Shown in pieces: positions 4,605-5,517 of a stretch of 5,517 nucleotides of DNA. Position 1 is the stretch's first letter; every line of letters begins with the position of its first letter. Source of the DNA: Caldifarciminota bacterium (GTDB lineage Bacteria > Hydrothermota > Hydrothermia > S141-80); NCBI GenBank assembly GCA_027053375.1, contig JALUJC010000047.1, positions 1 to 5,517 of the forward strand, given 5' to 3'. The translations under genes and the position numbers were made by a program. The notes under the pieces were generated by a model, which was not told the origin of the DNA, made no database searches, and saw nothing but the letters and a program-made list of their open reading frames with translations.

Positions 4605-5517
4605 GGGAAACGTTCAGGGCATTTCTGGGACTGGTCCTGGGATACGGACTGATGGTGGGTGGGGTGTACACCTACCTCCGCCATTCATCGACAGGGTTGA
4701 CCCGTGTTCATGTGGTCTTTCCCGGAGGCGAAGCCTGGATCTGGCATGGCCAGCCCCGGATGAAAACCTGCGCACCTCCCGGGGCATGGATTCAAGAATT
4801 GCGACAGACCCTGTCTTCGGTGGATCTTGCGATGTATCGCCTTGGTCACCCGGACCTGATCCGTGAACTGAGGAAACTCGCGGAACGGGGCGTACGGATC
4901 CGTATGGTGACCGATGAAGGAGAAAACCCGGCCATTCTTCAGAAACTTCGCCGTTCAGGCATTGCAGTCAGGATCCGTTCCGGAGGGGGATTGATGCACC
5001 ACAAATTTGTGATCCTGGATGATCAGCAGGTGTGGCTGGGAACTTCCAACTGGACGATGGGGGGACTCTGTCGGGATGCCAACGTGATGGTGGCGTTTCG
5101 GGATACGGCACTTGCGCGGGCAGTCCGGGGAGAGATGGAGGAATTGTGGAAAGGGGAATTTGGACCCGCCTCATCTCCCAACCCGCCGGAGACACTGAAA
5201 CTCACTTCGGGAACGTCCATTGTGGTCCTGTTTTCGCCGGATGCGGCCATGCCGGGACCTTTACTGGGATGGATGCGCCAGACGAAAAGAGAACTCGTGG
5301 TCATGGCTGCAAGTCTGACCGATGCTTCCATCGCCCGGATGCTGTTGCGGCTCCATGCACGTCACGTCCGTATCCGGATCATGGCGGAGAGTCAGGAACC
5401 CACCGGATCCAGGCTCTCCATGCTGGAGGCAAGCGGGATTCCCGTATGTCTTGAACCAACCGCTGCACTGTTGCATCACAAAACCATGATTCAGGACTCC
5501 ACATGGGTATGGCTGGG
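4601..5517 (+). CDS. Membrane-anchored two-HKD phospholipase D superfamily protein (3' end beyond the window)
   Basis: The frame opens at GTG 4601, which overlaps the UbiA stop (GTGA), and stays open for 305 codons to the right edge. GGAG at 4588-4591 is a fair Shine-Dalgarno. The next in-frame ATG (4652) would cut the N-terminal hydrophobic segment (about 8-26, FLGLVLGYGLMVGGV), so GTG is preferred. That segment, with few charges, looks like a signal anchor placing the rest in the periplasm. Two PLD catalytic motifs are present. HKD1 is H133-x-K135-x4-D140, followed by GTSNWT (147-152) and a DANV segment; HKD2 is H292-x-K294-x4-D299 at the edge. The halves are duplicated (GVRIRMV and HVRIRIM strands precede them). 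The GEF-GP stretch after domain 1 and VLFSPDAA (209-216) recall uncharacterised, often nuclease-annotated PLD-like proteins more than cardiolipin synthases; this comparison is from memory. The substrate, phospholipid or nucleic acid, is unknown. Confidence 0.87.
   Translation, partial: MRETFRAFLGLVLGYGLMVGGVYTYLRHSSTGLTRVHVVFPGGEAWIWHGQPRMKTCAPPGAWIQELRQTLSSVDLAMYRLGHPDLIRELRKLAERGVRIRMVTDEGENPAILQKLRRSGIAVRIRSGGGLMHHKFVILDDQQVWLGTSNWTMGGLCRDANVMVAFRDTALARAVRGEMEELWKGEFGPASSPNPPETLKLTSGTSIVVLFSPDAAMPGPLLGWMRQTKRELVVMAASLTDASIARMLLRLHARHVRIRIMAESQEPTGSRLSMLEASGIPVCLEPTAALLHHKTMIQDSTWVWL

Noticed and set aside
4663..4672. Palindrome GGTGTACACC early in the PLD gene
   Set aside because: It is only 10 bases, inside the anchor-proximal codons, with no partner site; too short to call an operator.
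4893..4904. Perfect 12-bp palindrome TACGGATCCGTA
   Set aside because: It lies mid-gene in codons for Val-Arg-Ile-Arg, a strand repeated elsewhere in the protein, with no second copy or regulatory context. Chance is the simplest explanation.
5032..5454. Plus-strand 140-codon frame near the right edge
   Set aside because: It is a shifted-frame shadow of the PLD gene. The true frame contains both HKD motifs and stays open from 4601.

Overview
The window looks like one uninterrupted plus-strand operon fragment from a diderm (LPS-making) bacterium. Base composition is moderately GC-rich, roughly the upper 50s percent by eye. The diderm inference rests on two genes for ADP-heptose synthesis, the inner-core LPS sugar. 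I cannot name the phylum. No RNA gene, mobile element, CRISPR array or intrinsic terminator is visible. The longest non-coding gap is 14 bases (65-78), so the promoter and terminator of the unit lie outside the window.

Layout from left to right: the last 20 codons of an unidentified upstream gene (2-64); a small bactofilin (79-438); a TatD-family metal-dependent hydrolase (435-1229); a monofunctional D-glycero-beta-D-manno-heptose-7-phosphate kinase, RfaE1/HldA type (1204-2211); sedoheptulose-7-phosphate isomerase GmhA (2208-2795); a two-helix membrane-anchored SPFH/prohibitin-family protein (2792-3754); a UbiA-family membrane prenyltransferase closest in motif pattern to digeranylgeranylglyceryl-phosphate synthases (3738-4604); and a membrane-anchored two-HKD phospholipase D superfamily protein that starts at GTG 4601 and runs off the right edge. 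From the bactofilin onward every junction overlaps: four are 4-base ATGA/GTGA overlaps, one is 26 bases and one is 17 bases. This argues for one polycistronic message with translational coupling.

How the genes may work together: GmhA and RfaE1 catalyse the first two steps from sedoheptulose 7-phosphate toward ADP-heptose. The later steps (GmhB, the RfaE2/HldC nucleotidyltransferase and the HldD epimerase) are not here. Bactofilin, SPFH protein, UbiA enzyme and PLD-like protein are all scaffold, membrane-lipid or envelope types. The general theme is therefore envelope construction, although the substrates of the UbiA and PLD proteins cannot be read from sequence. The least explained part is the SPFH-UbiA-PLD trio fused by overlaps to heptose synthesis. 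There are also two perfect inverted repeats placed exactly at gene junctions: one right after the tatD stop, and one framing an AGGAGG at the SPFH/UbiA boundary.
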